From NCBI GenBank assembly GCA_963768185.1, contig CAVYGS010000005.1, positions 620,001 to 684,000 on the forward strand: 64,000 bases of DNA. The letters are read 5' to 3'. Source of the stretch: Palsa-461 sp963768185. GTDB taxonomy: Bacteria; Actinomycetota; Acidimicrobiia; Acidimicrobiales; RAAP-2. The notes below the pieces were generated by a model. It ran no database searches. It was not told the origin of the DNA and saw only the letters and a list, made by a program, of their open reading frames with translations. Below are positions 1-9,531 of the stretch, one piece after another (the first letter of the stretch is position 1; each line of letters begins with the position of its first letter). The translations under genes were made by a program, and so were the position numbers.

Positions 1-218
1 ACCTGCATGCGCCGAACACGGAGTCGGGGCACCCCCTCCTCATCGACGTGACCCCGGCACTCACCGGTGGGACCGGTCGTTATACGGAGGACATACCGGG
101 TGCCGGCGGCGTCCCCGTCGAGGTGCGCACCCCGGACGGGACGCATTTCACCCTGTACGGCGCCGTGCTGTATGGGCGAGCGATTGCCCAGGCGATCGGA
201 GCGGCGCCGAGCGTCTGA
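1..218 (+). CDS. C-terminus of a probable SGNH/GDSL-type hydrolase (partial)
   Basis: An open frame enters from the left edge and ends at TGA 216-218, leaving about 71 residues. The tail contains a D-G-T-H-F-T block followed by a short helix. Such an Asp-x-x-His pair near the C-terminus is typical of SGNH-fold esterases and acyltransferases, where it completes the catalytic triad. The Ser block would lie outside the window. The family call is inference from this one motif. The next gene is convergent and ends 6 bases later. Confidence 0.5.
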   Translation, partial: LHAPNTESGHPLLIDVTPALTGGTGRYTEDIPGAGGVPVEVRTPDGTHFTLYGAVLYGRAIAQAIGAAPSV

Positions 219-224
219 CCAGCC

Positions 225-1253
225 CTAATAGCCGACGAGGCGCGAGCGGAGCCGCCTAACCGCGTCCTCAGTCATCGCTCCGGCGCCAGTGAGGAACGCC
301 TCCGCGCCGCCGTGGTCGCGCTCAAGCACGGCGAGCGCCTCGTCCATCACCCAGCGCGGACTGCCCAGCATTCCCTCGGCCGCCGCCGCCGGGATTCCCT
401 CGGACCCGAACAGCTCGATGACCTCGGCCAGACGATCGGGCGGCGTGTACGAGGCTGTGAGGGCGTAGTCGTCGAGCACGGTCTGCCATGGCACCCCGAG
501 GAGGCGCAGCAACACCGCGACGGTCATCCCGGTGCGGTCCTTCCCACCCCAGCAGTGGATGACAGCCGGACCCGCATCGAGTTCGGCCAGTCGCGTGAAG
601 AGATTCCCCATGACCGGGCCGGCCTTCCCCAACATGCCCAGGTAATCCTCGAGGAGCCACTCCTCGCCTGAACGGCGATCGGTCAACGCGGCCGGGTCGG
701 CGTCGGCGATACGGCCACCGGGCAACGTCAAGGGAATGAAGGGGCGAGGTCCGGGCGCCTCCGCCCGCTCGGTGTCGCGCCGCAGGTCGAAGATCGCCCG
801 GACACCGAGCGCGTCAAAGGCAACCAGGTCCTCGGCCGTGAAGTAATGAAGACTGTCGGAGCGGAAGACGAGACCCCAGCGGGTCCGCCCACCGCCCTCG
901 GTGTCGTAACCGCCGATATCGCGGAAGTTGATAAGACCGGCAAAGGGGACGCGGCGCTCCGCGACGACGATCGTGCCGTCGGACCGGCCGAGCGACACGT
1001 AGTGGCGTCCGGGTCCGGAGTCGCCGAGGCGGGCCATCCCCGCCGCCACGGGAATCCGCCCGACGTGGACGTGCTCGGCCGGCTCGGGAGTCTTCCCGAC
1101 GCCAACCTCGAGATTGTCGTCGCCACCGAAGTCCCAACGAACGACGAGCGAAGACCCGTCGCGTTCCACCTCGGCGCGTAGGGGGATGGCGACCACTGCC
1201 AGCACGTTACCCAGGGGGTCCGACACCGCGGTCAGAGCCCTCTCTGAACGCAC
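225..1253 (-). CDS. Tyrosine/serine protein phosphatase, PTP/DSP-like (Y_phosphatase3 type)
   Basis: Predicted cysteine-dependent phosphatase of 342 residues. The signature loop is H233-C234-W-G-G-K-D-R240, a complete HCx5R P-loop followed by T-G, and the N-F-R-D-I-G-G-Y block near residue 110 is the family hallmark. The first ~100 residues form an extra beta-rich domain. The start is GTG 1253; a second GTG at 1226 is equally possible. Family members act on phosphotyrosine, phosphoserine or phosphoinositides; the substrate here is unknown. It stands alone, convergent with the gene at the left edge. Confidence 0.85.
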   Translation of the reverse strand: MRSERALTAVSDPLGNVLAVVAIPLRAEVERDGSSLVVRWDFGGDDNLEVGVGKTPEPAEHVHVGRIPVAAGMARLGDSGPGRHYVSLGRSDGTIVVAERRVPFAGLINFRDIGGYDTEGGGRTRWGLVFRSDSLHYFTAEDLVAFDALGVRAIFDLRRDTERAEAPGPRPFIPLTLPGGRIADADPAALTDRRSGEEWLLEDYLGMLGKAGPVMGNLFTRLAELDAGPAVIHCWGGKDRTGMTVAVLLRLLGVPWQTVLDDYALTASYTPPDRLAEVIELFGSEGIPAAAAEGMLGSPRWVMDEALAVLERDHGGAEAFLTGAGAMTEDAVRRLRSRLVGY

Positions 1254-1541
1254 TCAAGTGCCGAGTGTCGCCTGCGCCCATACCATGTCAACCGATTTGC
1301 AACGTCTAATCCCCTTGATACCGCCGCCAAGCCAGATGAGGAGCTGGCTCACTACCCTTTGGCTCCTGGTGACTGTCATCCCGTTGTGATCGGCCGCCGA
1401 AGATGAGTGGACTGCCAGCCGCCAGCGCGCCAGCGCTTGCTTCGCCTCGAAAGTGTCCGTGTCCTGGGGCGAGAGCCCAAGGCCGTTCCGCTCTGCCGAT
1501 TGGCCCGGAAGCGTCGGGCCGTCACCGAAGGGAAACCCGAC

Positions 1542-2339
1542 ATGCTTGTCTTTTTGGATCGTTCCGGCGTGCGCCTCGCCTATCACGAGGCGGGCACGGG
1601 CAGCCCGCCCATGGTGTTTGTCCACGGCTGGACGTGCGACCACTCGTTCTTCTCTCCCCAACTCGAGTACTTCGAAAAGAACCATCGCGTAGTGGGACCC
1701 GACCTGCGCGGCCATGGCGACAGTGACACCCCCGAAGGGGACTACGCCGTCGGAGTTCTCGCCGAGGATGTGGCGTGGTTGTGCGTCCAGCTCGGGATCG
1801 CCGGTGCGGTGGTTGTCGGCCACAGCATGGGCGGTGCCGTCGGAGTCCAGCTGGTGGCAGAGCATCCGGAGCTGGCCTCGGCATTGGTTCTAGTGGACTC
1901 TCCGATCGGAGGATCGCCCGAGGAGCTGACGCTGTTGGCAAGGTTCGTCGAGCAACTGCGGGGACCGGGCGCAGCCGAAGCTCGGCGCAGAGCTATCGAA
2001 GGGTCTCGCCGACCTTGGCGTCTTCGACGTTCAGGAGGGATGTTCCTTCCATCCGATGACCCGGCGGTGAAGGCGCGCGTCGTCGCCGACATGCTGCGCG
2101 CACCCGACCATGTCGCTGCCGCGTGCTTGCAGGGACTGCTCGAGTGGGACGCGGCGTCGGCGTGGGCGGCGGTCGCTGTCCCGATCCTGAACATCGACGC
2201 GGGTTCGGTGAACGAATCGGGCTTGCCTGTCAGCCCGGGCCCGCGTCTCGTGAACGTCCAGACGCCCGGTGTCGGGCACTTCAACCAGCTCCTGGCGCCG
2301 GCCGAAGTGAACCGCCTGATCGAGGAGTTCGTGGACTGA
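1542..2339 (+). CDS. Alpha/beta hydrolase
   Basis: A 265-residue alpha/beta-hydrolase-fold enzyme. The nucleophile elbow G-H-S-M-G puts the catalytic serine at about residue 95. An oxyanion H-G-W follows strand 3 (residues 28-30), an acidic residue lies in N-I-D-A, and the catalytic His is in V-G-H-F near the C-terminus. The open frame extends upstream to 1407, but those codons do not look like this family, and ATG 1542 has a GAAGGG Shine-Dalgarno-like stretch. The substrate cannot be inferred; esterase, lactonase and haloperoxidase-like members share these features. Confidence 0.85.
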   Translation: MLVFLDRSGVRLAYHEAGTGSPPMVFVHGWTCDHSFFSPQLEYFEKNHRVVGPDLRGHGDSDTPEGDYAVGVLAEDVAWLCVQLGIAGAVVVGHSMGGAVGVQLVAEHPELASALVLVDSPIGGSPEELTLLARFVEQLRGPGAAEARRRAIEGSRRPWRLRRSGGMFLPSDDPAVKARVVADMLRAPDHVAAACLQGLLEWDAASAWAAVAVPILNIDAGSVNESGLPVSPGPRLVNVQTPGVGHFNQLLAPAEVNRLIEEFVD

Positions 2340-2898
2340 CCTCGTTTCATTCGGCGGGCGTAAATCGATCAGCAGCCACAAACGCGCGAATGTCGTGAAG
2401 CGACCCATAACCCGACGGTCGTTGACCGGATTCCGCCAACTCTGATGCGCGAACCGGGCTGCGCATTTGCGACAGGATCGCCTAACTAACCCCGGGTCTC
2501 CGGCGGGTGTGAGCGCCAAAATTCTTCCAATCACTGCCGCTCGTTCCTTCTCCCTCTCGCTCGATTGACTCGAAGCCGTGGCCCCCTCTCCAGCCCGTGG
2601 GACCGCAGCGAATTACCCCTCCTATCAGGGCATCGTCTGCGCGCTCCCGAATCGTGAGCAGCGTGCCGAGGCGCTGATACAACAGACTGCCGCGGGGCCA
2701 CTCTTCGATTGACTGTGTATCACGGCCCGGCGTGTATCAGGGCCTGGTGCCGAAGCCTCGTGAGATATGACCTGCTTCCACCTTGCCTGAGAACGTTGAG
2801 GAACTGTCGATGGGGAGCAATGCCAGCCAGGATCGTCGTGGTACTGGCGTGTACCACGCCGGACGCTGGCCTCGCGTACGTTGCCAAGCGGGTCGAGC
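2340..2898. other. Intergenic region upstream of the glycan cluster
   Basis: No coding sequence is supported here; the open frames lack family features and overlap one another. The region is more AT-rich than its neighbours and carries three copies of a TGTATCA box (see 2675-2739). It probably holds the promoter of the downstream GT2 gene. Confidence 0.6.
2675..2739. promoter_or_regulatory. Cluster of three TGTATCA boxes upstream of the GT2 gene
   Basis: TGTATCA occurs at 2716-2722 and 2733-2739 pointing toward the downstream gene, 17 bases apart. The reverse form TGATACA is at 2675-2681. The 2733 copy continues as TGTATCAGGGCCTGG, nearly identical to a copy near 34798 read on the minus strand. 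The same box recurs at 6134, 34792, 34883, 39800 and 60666-60738, always in gaps beside glycan or envelope genes. Probable operator or activator site; the regulator is unknown. Confidence 0.45.
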
Positions 2899-3912
2899 AT
2901 GAGCGCGGTTCCCCGGCTGAGCATCGGGCTCCCTGTGTACAACGGGGAGAAGTTCCTCGGGGAGGCCATCGACGCTCTGCTTGGCCAGAGCTACTCAGAT
3001 TTCGAACTGATTATCTCCGACAACGCCTCGACCGACGGTACCGCTGAGATCTGCCGTGGTTATAGGGAGAGGGACTCAAGGGTCCACTACGTACGCCAGC
3101 CGCGCAATATCGGCATGGTGCCGAATCACAATTTCCTCGTTGGAATCGCCCGTGGCGAATTCTTCAAATGGGCATCCCACGACGACCTCTATGCGCGCGA
3201 ATACCTACAGCGCTGCGTAGCCGCACTCGACGAGCACCCAGAGGCCGCGCTTGCCCATGCCTGGTGCGTGTTGCTGGAAAGTGCCGACGAACCAGCGGAA
3301 CTGATCAGGTACCCGGAGGGCACGGCGGACCGGCGCCCGCCCGAGCGGCTGCGAAGCATTCTGTTCGATGGCAGGGGCGATTGGATTTACTCGGTCATCC
3401 GGACGACAGTCCTTCGCCAAACTGCGCTGCACCCCACGTATCACGGCTGTGAGCGAACTCTCATAGCCGAACTGGCTCTGCATGGACCGCTCTATCAGGT
3501 TCCGGAGTGGTTGTTCTTCAGACGTGATCATCCGAACCAGCACCTGGCCTCACGTGAAAGGAGTACTTTACTCGACCCCCGCCGGGCCAGCCGCCTGCGG
3601 CACCCAGCCCTCCGGCTGTACGTTGAATATCTCTTGGGATATTGCTCGGCGATTCGGCGCGCCCCTCTGTCTCGCGCTGACAGGCGCGAGTGCTATGGCC
3701 TCCTTGCACGATGGGTGTCGAGCCGGGCAGTCTGGGACCGTCTCGACGAACCAACATCCTTCGGAAAGCAGCCGCTGCTCTATCTGGTGCGCCAGCTGAC
3801 AGGCCTGGTTCTCCCGAAGCGCGACAGGAGCGCTGGCGACGTGCCGCCCGCCGGTCGACCAGATATTCGGATCGATGCGCTCGTGCCGAGCAAGTCGGGG
3901 AAGGTTCGGTGA
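2899..3912 (+). CDS. Glycosyltransferase family 2
   Basis: A 337-residue GT-A fold glycosyltransferase. The N-terminus reads L-S-I-G-L-P-V-Y-N-G-E, the family's nucleotide-sugar entry strand. It is followed by S-D-N-A-S-T-D-G-T and an S-H-D-D-L metal-binding DxD-like site near residue 95. ATG 2899 is preferred over the ATG at 2881 because it directly precedes the first strand. The C-terminal ~100 residues are helical and Arg-rich. It overlaps the next gene by 4 bases (GTGA), so the two are probably cotranscribed. Likely role: addition of a sugar to a surface glycan. Confidence 0.88.
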   Translation: MSAVPRLSIGLPVYNGEKFLGEAIDALLGQSYSDFELIISDNASTDGTAEICRGYRERDSRVHYVRQPRNIGMVPNHNFLVGIARGEFFKWASHDDLYAREYLQRCVAALDEHPEAALAHAWCVLLESADEPAELIRYPEGTADRRPPERLRSILFDGRGDWIYSVIRTTVLRQTALHPTYHGCERTLIAELALHGPLYQVPEWLFFRRDHPNQHLASRERSTLLDPRRASRLRHPALRLYVEYLLGYCSAIRRAPLSRADRRECYGLLARWVSSRAVWDRLDEPTSFGKQPLLYLVRQLTGLVLPKRDRSAGDVPPAGRPDIRIDALVPSKSGKVR

Positions 3913-5212
3913 CAAGAGGCGGGTTCCTTCGGCGGTCAATGCCGGCCGGACTGAGAATCGGCCTCTTCGGTCACATGGGCTCGGGCAATCTTGGCAACGA
4001 TGCGTCTATGGAATCCGTCCTGAGGTACCTCGAGACTGAGCATCCAGGTGCGACCATCGACGCCATGTGCAAGGGTCCGAACACGGTGACCAGTCGGTAC
4101 GGCATCCCCGCTACACCGTTGAACTGGTATCAGCGTTACCAAAGGCGCGCTCTGGCGCGCCGGCGATCCCGCTCAAGGTGCTGGGTAAAGGTGTCGACGT
4201 CTTCCGGACGGCGTCCTGGGTTAGTCGACATGACGCCGTGATAGTGCCAGGAATGGGAACCATGGAGGCCACCCTCCCTATCCAGCCCTGGGCACTGCCC
4301 TACTCGTTTTTCTTGCTCTGCGTCTGGGCAAGGATCTTCGGAACCAAGGTCGCGTTCGTTAGCGTCGGCGCAGACTCCATCAAGAGACGTGCTACGCGGA
4401 CGCTTCTCGACGTATCAGCGCGGCTCGCGTACTACCGTTCTTATCGCGACGGCCACTCGCGCGAGGCCATGCGACAGCGAGGGTTGGACGTGTCACAGGA
4501 TCAGGTTTTTGCAGACCTGGCCTTCGGCCTTCCGGCGCCGCCATGTGGCCCCGGTGAGCCGGGAATCGTAGGCGTCGGCGTGATGGATTTCCGTGGAGGC
4601 AACGATGATCGCGGGCAGGCCGCGGCGATTCGGGCATCCTACGTCGGCGCCATGAAGTTCTTCGTTAGGTGGTTGATCGATAACGACCGGAGCGTCCGCC
4701 TCCTTATCGGGGCGACGGATAAATCCGACGCCATGCCTGGATCAGGAGATGAGGGCGTGGCAGGGGAAATCCTTGCCGATTTGCGAGCCTATCGCCCCGA
4801 CATCGACCCAGCGCGTGTTGTGGTGGAAACGACCGCAACGTTCGCTGAGCTCATGCGGGCGATGGCTCCGGCGGGCACGGTCGTGGCCGCCCGTTTCCAC
4901 AATGTGATCTGCGCGCTGCGGCTCGGCAAGCCCGTGTTAGCTCTCGGCTACGCCCCAAAGTTCACCTCGTTGATGGCTGACATGGGTCTGGCTGAGTTCT
5001 GCCAGTCAGCCAAGTCCTTAGATGTGGAAACGCTGATCGCGCAATTCATCGAACTGGAGAATGGTCGGGCCGAACTCCGACGGACGATTTCGGCGGGCAA
5101 CGCGGCATACGAGTGCGACGTGGCTAGCCAATTTGCGGACTTGTCCGCCGTTGTCCTCACCGCTGACGGTCATCGGCGAGACAACCGCCAGTCGGCTGAC
5201 CAACCTCACTAA
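3909..5212 (+). CDS. Polysaccharide pyruvyl transferase family protein, frame broken
   Basis: The N-terminal part (GTG 3909 or ATG 3939, through about 4140) reads L-R-I-G-L-F-G-H-M-G-S-G-N-L-G-N-D, the typical family start. The remainder is in another frame from about 4150 to 5212 and contains V-I-V-P-G-M-G-T-M, V-S-V-G-A-D-S and a C-terminal A-R-F-H-N-V-I-C-A-L-R block, also family-typical. A single-base deletion in the stretch 4140-4175 would account for the break. Joined, the protein is about 430 residues, normal for the family. Members transfer pyruvate or related groups to surface polysaccharides. The 3' end overlaps the convergent GT25 gene by 56 bases. Confidence 0.75.
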
Positions 5213-5999
5213 TCTCCGGTAACCCGTCCACGAACTCCACCCTGTGGTGCTTGCGCCAGATGCGCTGCCTGCGAAGAGAAACCGCCCGACGCAGGCACTG
5301 GGGACCGTACTGCAAAATGACCCTAAGCAATCGGGCCTTGAGACTCGTATGCAAGTTGTAGCCCATGGTCGACTCGAAGCGAGGGTCCGTCGCAACTGCC
5401 ATGGGGACGATGCAGCGAACCGTGTCCAGCATGCCCTCGCTGAGGAAGTGCGCCCAGTCGTCGCTTGTAGCGCGGATGGGAACCTGGCCCTTGCTGATGC
5501 GTTCGCACGCCTCTCGGGTGATGACGTAGGCAGCCGCGCTGACCGGCTGGCCTACCTCAACCGGCGAGACGAGCCACCTTCCGCCGGGCAGATCCACCGC
5601 CGCGTTCTGGGTGAACTTGATCGGTCGCGGACTTTGAAAGTTGAGTAGCGCGATCTCGGCGCCGCGCAGCTGGTTCGCTGTTGCGGAGGCCAGGACATCC
5701 AGGTCAGGTGGAAGCTGGACATCGTCTTCGAGCACTAACGCCGCCGCCGGACGTTCGACGATTACCCGCTCATAGACGCTGAGGTGGCTCATGGCGCATG
5801 CCGCAAGGGTCGGCCGCCACCCCTCGGCGTTGCGGAAGGACGGTGCGATAGCCGCGATCATCTCGGGGTTCGTCATGTCGAGATGATCGCCATCAACCCC
5901 CTCGATGAACTCGAAGTCAATACCGTACGCGGTGAGCTGACTGGTGATGCTGGCTCTTCGCTCGGCAGAACGAGCCAGGTTGATGACGTAGGTGCGCAT
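5157..5999 (-). CDS. Glycosyltransferase family 25 (LOS/LPS-type)
   Basis: A 280-residue protein beginning M-R-T-Y-V-I-N-L-A-R-S, the classic GT25 start. It has A-L-V-L-E-D-D-V as the nucleotide-sugar/metal site at about residue 95 and the C-A-M-S-H motif before it. ATG 5999 is chosen because upstream codons do not continue the family. GT25 enzymes usually add galactose to surface oligosaccharides. The gene converges on the pyruvyl transferase and has a TGTATCA box about 135 bases upstream, like the other glycan genes here. Confidence 0.85.
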   Translation of the reverse strand: MRTYVINLARSAERRASITSQLTAYGIDFEFIEGVDGDHLDMTNPEMIAAIAPSFRNAEGWRPTLAACAMSHLSVYERVIVERPAAALVLEDDVQLPPDLDVLASATANQLRGAEIALLNFQSPRPIKFTQNAAVDLPGGRWLVSPVEVGQPVSAAAYVITREACERISKGQVPIRATSDDWAHFLSEGMLDTVRCIVPMAVATDPRFESTMGYNLHTSLKARLLRVILQYGPQCLRRAVSLRRQRIWRKHHRVEFVDGLPEISEVGQPTGGCLADDRQR

Positions 6000-6133
6000 T
6001 GTTCTCTGGATCACTATGGCCGTCAATCGTGTTGCTCGGCACGCCCTCGGTGTAGCCGCCTCTCTGATACTTGAGATGGAGAAACTGGCGCTGGCCCGAT
6101 CCTCCAACGGAGAGAGTCGCCAGAGAAGAGATC

Positions 6134-6141
6134 TGATACAT
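6134..6141 (-). promoter_or_regulatory. TGTATCA box upstream of the GT25 gene
   Basis: On the minus strand the site reads ATGTATCA and points toward the GT25 gene that starts at 5999. A degenerate neighbour, TGATACT, lies at 6065-6071. The 294-base gap 6000-6293 holds nothing else I can support. Confidence 0.35.
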
Positions 6142-6293
6142 CTCAAACGTCACTCGAAGACCTGGTTCGCCGCGTGATCCTCCCACCCCAGATGTAGGCG
6201 CAGGTCCCGAGGCGGCGAACCAGAGTCCTGCCATTTTCTGAAGTGGCCGCAACGCTTCCAAGCAGGTCGAAATCCCCGAGATCTAGCGAAGGC

Positions 6294-7241
6294 TTACTCG
6301 GTCGATAGTTTCTCAACGATCGGGGCGATCACGTCCAGATTTCCTCCAATATTCCAGTAAGTGATTCCGAGTTGTTCCCGCCAACGTTGCAACTTATCCA
6401 CACATCTTTCGACGTCTCCGTGCAGCGATACTGGAGAGTCAACAAAGCTGACGTAATGCGCGCCAATATAATCTGAGAACGCTGGCCGTATTGGCGTAAC
6501 TCGCACCCCCCCAATGTTCACGTCGTAGCAAGTGAACATGATTTCAGGTGCTGGTCGGTGGGCACGTGAGGCAGACTCAATAACGAGGCTGATCTTCTTG
6601 TCGATATTCTCCCTGGAAAGTCCGCTTGCTGCCGCTTCGTCGAAACCCCCGGGCCCAAGCTGAGCGTGAACACCAACGATGTCGGCATGTCGACCCGCAA
6701 CCGCAAGCACCTTCGCCCCTCCACCACCGACGAGAATCGGTGGTCGCGGCGTCTGTACTGCGCGCGGAAGGGCCTGGAAATCGGTGACCTTGTAGTGGTG
6801 ACCGTCAAACGTCACCGCTGTGTCTGCAAAATAAGCGCCTATGACCTGCAGTGCCTCTTCGAGGCGATCGATGCGAATTGAAGCAGCGTCGTAGCTGGCG
6901 CCGAGCGCTGTGTAATCGTCCACCAGCCATCCCGCTCCGATGCCCAGGGCGGAACGGCCCCCGGAGAGTACGTCGGCGGTCGCGACGGCCTTGGCGAGGA
7001 CAGCTGGATGGTGTAGATCGTTGTTCAGCACCATGGGTATCGCGCGTAGCCGTGTCGTGGAGGCCAGAGCAAAATTCATCGCGGTCAGGGCATCCATCGC
7101 CCACCCATGGGTGTAGTGCTCGGACACGGTGACCGCGTGGAACCCGAGGTCTTCGATGTGATGAAGGCATGCGACCCACTGCTCAGCGCTGTCGCAGAGG
7201 CTCGGCATAGGCGCCAGGAATCGAAACGGGGTGGCGCTCAT
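6294..7241 (-). CDS. LLM class flavin-dependent oxidoreductase, F420-type subfamily
   Basis: A 315-residue TIM-barrel luciferase-like monooxygenase starting P-F-R-F-L-A-P-M-P-S. It has V-S-E-H-Y-T-H-G after strand 2, G-R-S-A-L-G-I-G-A-G-W and P-P-I-L-V-G-G-G-G blocks typical of the F420-linked actinobacterial subfamily. The cofactor (F420 rather than FMN) is inferred from this resemblance. ATG 7241 is chosen over the far-upstream start because it precedes the first barrel strand. The substrate is unknown. Confidence 0.82.
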   Translation of the reverse strand: MSATPFRFLAPMPSLCDSAEQWVACLHHIEDLGFHAVTVSEHYTHGWAMDALTAMNFALASTTRLRAIPMVLNNDLHHPAVLAKAVATADVLSGGRSALGIGAGWLVDDYTALGASYDAASIRIDRLEEALQVIGAYFADTAVTFDGHHYKVTDFQALPRAVQTPRPPILVGGGGAKVLAVAGRHADIVGVHAQLGPGGFDEAAASGLSRENIDKKISLVIESASRAHRPAPEIMFTCYDVNIGGVRVTPIRPAFSDYIGAHYVSFVDSPVSLHGDVERCVDKLQRWREQLGITYWNIGGNLDVIAPIVEKLSTE

Positions 7242-8090
7242 CCGGCGAGGTCTTTGCACTCGACAAGAGTCGATCGCGTGCGGCTGGTTTTGATGCCTTT
7301 GATCCGGTTGCACCGGTCAACACCCATTGGACAGTGGCAAACGGTCATGTCAGGGCCGAACTCGCGCTGATATGACGAACTCGACCGTCCGGACCCGCAG
7401 GTGGTAGACGGCGGACCTTCTGGCGCCCGCCGCGGTCAAGAGGCGCTCAGCGCTGTGAAAGCTGTCAGACCCATCTGGAGTCACCATCGACTGGACGGCA
7501 AAGAAACCGGTGTGCGATCCGTTGGGCGGTACGTCGAGCCACCCGTTCGTCCCGTTCCTCTGGGGTGGGGTGGTGCTGGCCGCGTGGCATGTGCGAAGCC
7601 TACGAGTCTGACTCCTCAGTGCTGGCCATTCGCCTGATCTTGGAGACCGGGCCGCACCCCAGAAGAGGACGAGGAGGTCGGGTGGGAGAACCGAGGGCGG
7701 CGCTGCGGAATCTGGGCCTCAAGAGGGCGGGTCCCCCGCTAGCACCGACCCCTGCCGGGACACTTCCAGATCGTGAACGCGGTCGGGTGCCCCCACTGGT
7801 CGCCACCTGCGGACGCCCCTGGGGGGAAGGGCCCGCAAAGGAGTCCAGGCGACCTGCCAGGCATGTGTCCGGATGGGCTACTCCGAGGCCGAGGCCACCC
7901 GGATCATCGACTCGATCTGGGAGTAGGCCGGCAGTAGCTGGGTCTACGGTCCCTGGTCCGGGCGTCGGCAACGGCGACGCCTTGGGGGCGTAGCTCAGAT
8001 AGGGAGAGCGGGGCGGCCTGACGGATCACGTTCTGCGCCCACGGGGCGACGTTCGTGTCCATTCGCGGCCCTCGCGGATGCGCGGTCCTC
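7242..8090. other. Gene-poor region, possibly degraded insert
   Basis: About 850 bases without a convincing gene. A short frame ending at TAG 7924-7926 reads M-G-Y-S-E-A-E-A-T-R-I-I-D-S-I-W-E after a Cys-x-x-Cys pair and looks like the tail of a real but broken protein that I do not recognise. A tRNA 5' half lies at 7984-8010. Together these suggest an old mobile-element scar, which is inference. Confidence 0.4.
7984..8010 (+). other. tRNA 5'-half-like remnant (Ala-like)
   Basis: The sequence GGGGGCG-TA-GCTC-AGATAGGGA-GAGC is laid out exactly like a tRNA acceptor strand, a U8-A9 pair, and a D-arm with a 4-bp stem. No matching anticodon arm or 3' acceptor strand (expected CGCCCCC) follows, although GTTCGTGTCC near 8050 is weakly T-loop-like. 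It therefore appears to be a broken tRNA, as is left at integration sites. Confidence 0.4.
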
Positions 8091-8954
8091 TCAGCGGTAG
8101 GGCGTCAGATCGGCCTGGGGGTAGCGCGTTTGGGTGTCCGCCAAGGTCTGCTCGTCCCAGTACGGGTCGCCCGGAGCGGGGAAGCCGAACACCGACCGCT
8201 CCCGGGGAGACGCCCGTTCGACGATCTCGAACCAGTCTGGACGCGTCGCGCGCTCGGCCCAGGCGACTCTGCCGGTCCACCGCGGTGCCCACACGTCGTA
8301 GTCGGCGAGGAGCGCAAAGCGGGTTGATCGTTCGCCGGTCATGCGCGACCCACGGTGAAGTACGTCGGTCCGAAAAGCGAACAGGGTTCCTGCGGGACCT
8401 GTCATCGAGACCTCCTCCTCGGCGAACATCCCGGCCGGGAGGTAGTTCGTGATGTCGTGATGCCCAGGGACCGGCCAATACGGAACGCTTTGCCCGACAG
8501 ACAGCGGAACGATCTTGGTAGGGCCGTCTTCGTCGCCTACGTCAGACAGGAGGATCCAGCTCGCCATCTGCGCGGGCGGCTGGAAGCGCTTGGGCACGAC
8601 GAGGCCGTGGTTGACGAAATCGCGGTGGTGGCGCTGCTCGTAGTTGACGGCCCCGGCGTACTTGGCCCATAGCTCCGCCTCATAGAGCCGCAGGTCGGCC
8701 GAACCAAGGAAGCGCTCCGCCAGGTCGAGCAGGTCGGGATGGAAGGCCAATCGGTTCAGGCTCCACGATCGCCACGGTCCGCCGACGATGCCGGCCCATT
8801 GGTCGGTTGCTAGCCAGGCATGAGCGGCCGGGTCGGCGAAGTACTCCTCGGGCCGCGGGTAGTGCAGCCACAACGCTTCCTGGGCCGCCGCGAGCTCGTC
8901 AGTCTTAAGGAAGCCCTCGAACACTAGATAGCCCCGCTGCCGCAGATCCGCCAA
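8091..8954 (-). CDS. Phytanoyl-CoA dioxygenase (PhyH) family protein
   Basis: A 287-residue Fe(II)/2-oxoglutarate-dependent dioxygenase. The metal site is H110-R-D112 with the distal His in V-L-H200-R-G-S. The following Arg in R-S-T-R-F would hold 2-oxoglutarate. The reading frame opens only with TTG at 8954; an in-frame stop lies a few codons upstream, so TTG is the only start compatible with the full domain. Substrates range from fatty acyl-CoA to small amino-acid derivatives; this one is unknown and no pathway partner is adjacent. Confidence 0.85.
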   Translation of the reverse strand: MADLRQRGYLVFEGFLKTDELAAAQEALWLHYPRPEEYFADPAAHAWLATDQWAGIVGGPWRSWSLNRLAFHPDLLDLAERFLGSADLRLYEAELWAKYAGAVNYEQRHHRDFVNHGLVVPKRFQPPAQMASWILLSDVGDEDGPTKIVPLSVGQSVPYWPVPGHHDITNYLPAGMFAEEEVSMTGPAGTLFAFRTDVLHRGSRMTGERSTRFALLADYDVWAPRWTGRVAWAERATRPDWFEIVERASPRERSVFGFPAPGDPYWDEQTLADTQTRYPQADLTPYR

Positions 8955-9172
8955 ACAAACGGTCGGGCACCCTCATCGCCGCCCGAAGCTAGACCGCCTC
9001 GTAGTCCGACGCCGGGCCTTTCGACTGCCTTGCGAAGGAGCGTTCCGAAGAGCCGCTTATGGTGCGTCACCTTCGCCTAGGCCGACCTTGGGTTTCTTCG
9101 GATGTTCTTACCTTCGGTTGTCCCTGCTCTTAGGCCATTCCCTGACCATGGGGAACGACCGAGGAGGAGCCG

Positions 9173-9451
9173 TTGTCAGGCAGCCGATCCATCCGCTATC
9201 GCTGGGCCCGCGGACGCGATGCATGTGTCCGCCACTCCATTCGCCGGGCGCTCGATGCGGGGACGGATCGGATTGCGGAGATCGTCGGGTCAATTTCGGC
9301 CCAGTTGGTCGGGCGCGCCATCCGACCACTGACGGTCGTCCCGGTGCGCGTTCAGGCCGGCTCGTTGCCCCCGCGGCACGAGCCAACGCCCGGCGGCTGC
9401 TGCTCGGTCTGGGTCGCCTCACCCTCAGCGACCCGTTCACGCCAGGGGTAG
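9173..9451 (+). CDS. Possible small hypothetical protein
   Basis: A 92-codon frame opened by TTG at 9173, preceded at 9161-9168 by a strong GAGGAGGA Shine-Dalgarno. Residues 20-55 look coding (Arg-rich, then an A-E-I-V-G-S-I-S-A-Q-L-V-G-R helix), but the C-terminus does not, and it reads into the hairpin at 9439. Weak support: it may be a short real gene, or a frameshifted one. The rest of 8955-9531 shows no gene. Confidence 0.25.
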   Translation: MSGSRSIRYRWARGRDACVRHSIRRALDAGTDRIAEIVGSISAQLVGRAIRPLTVVPVRVQAGSLPPRHEPTPGGCCSVWVASPSATRSRQG

Positions 9452-9476
9452 GGGCATCCACCCCTACCCCTGGCGT
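9439..9476 (+). terminator. Perfect 16-bp hairpin upstream of the bS22-like gene
   Basis: ACGCCAGGGGTAGGGG (9439-9454) pairs perfectly with 9461-9476 around a 6-base loop. No U-run follows, so it is not a classical intrinsic terminator. It lies about 55 bases before the bS22-like start and could be a terminator for upstream transcripts or a leader structure controlling that gene. Confidence 0.45.
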
Positions 9477-9531
9477 CCTTCGCCCGCCCGAAAATGGGGT
9501 TCGCGGCGTCCCTGCTAGCCTGCCCCCCGGC

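Noticed and set aside
7565..7993. A 142-codon plus-strand frame in the 7.2-8.1 kb scar
   Set aside because: The translation is Pro/Arg-rich without secondary-structure pattern; a competing frame on the other strand is equally long.
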